From Myxococcales bacterium (lineage in GTDB: Bacteria; Myxococcota_A; Polyangia; Haliangiales; Haliangiaceae), in contig WYBA01000468.1 in the NCBI GenBank assembly GCA_011526095.1, forward strand, positions 1-32,232: a stretch of DNA of 32,232 bases, read 5' to 3'. Below the pieces are notes generated by a model, which saw only the letters and a list, made by a program, of their open reading frames with translations, made no database searches and was not told where the DNA came from. The translations under genes and the position numbers were made by a program. Within the stretch, counting starts at the first letter, position 1. Each line of letters begins with the position of its first letter. Shown piece after piece: positions 31,908 to 32,232 of this stretch.

Positions 31908-32232
<325 letters not shown>

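Overview
The window is very G+C-rich and looks like a chromosome segment of a myxobacterium-type bacterium (Myxococcota, perhaps the Haliangiales/Kofleriaceae side). This rests on the gene order around rpmF-plsX-fab-nrdR-rib-nusB, the many predicted lipoproteins with Asp/Ala/Pro-rich linkers (VDAGVDAG, PPDAM), and the fused B12-type radical SAM protein. The taxon is an inference; no rRNA gene is present.

Layout. (1) Positions 1-5153, minus strand: xerD, a site-2-type M50 protease, scpA, scpB and rluB (cut by the window edge), a chromosome segregation and ribosome modification cluster. (2) 5232-7851, plus strand: a large lipoprotein with a Lon-type S16 protease domain but no AAA+ part, a strong hairpin, and an NTF2/SnoaL-like protein. 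(3) 7866-18956, minus strand: one long housekeeping array driven by a near-consensus sigma-70 promoter: yceD (DUF177), rpmF, plsX, fabD, fabG, acpP, fabF, rpiB, nrdR, ribD, ribE, ribB with a degenerate RibA domain, ribH, nusB and a stand-alone M17 N-terminal domain. Several genes overlap by 1-4 bases. fabH, usually found between plsX and fabD, is missing; that gap and the ribB-ribH gap hold inverted copies of the same 57-bp two-hairpin repeat. (4) 19059-20696, plus strand: a C-type lectin lipoprotein with seven perfect 15-bp repeats and an unrecognised repeat-rich beta-type protein. (5) 20614-23493, minus strand: a 959-residue TIGR03960/TIGR03936-type radical SAM protein whose end overlaps the preceding gene tail to tail. 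(6) 23590-24282, plus strand: a lipid-anchored glutathione peroxidase. (7) 24315-25209: an unusual compact module, made of a small four-helix-bundle protein of the 23S rRNA intervening-sequence (S23/Avd-like) family, an approximately 173-nt, about 63-bp hairpin ending just before its ribosome binding site, and GC-rich 6/7-bp repeat arrays on both sides in opposite orientation. (8) 25213-26459, minus strand: queD and an endonuclease/exonuclease/phosphatase-family protein, with a divergent MFS transporter (26508-27755). (9) 27828-29795, plus strand: a PHP-domain lipoprotein and a small lipoprotein. (10) 29904-32232, plus strand: pdhA-pdhB-pdhC (cut by the edge), encoding the pyruvate dehydrogenase complex.

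The strongest unexplained signal is the module at 24315-25209. Next are the dispersed 57-bp hairpin element, one of whose base pairs is changed on both sides, the lipid-anchored Lon-like protease, and a recurring TAnnnT hexamer 6-9 bases before the start codon of several genes, which points to leaderless or near-leaderless transcripts.
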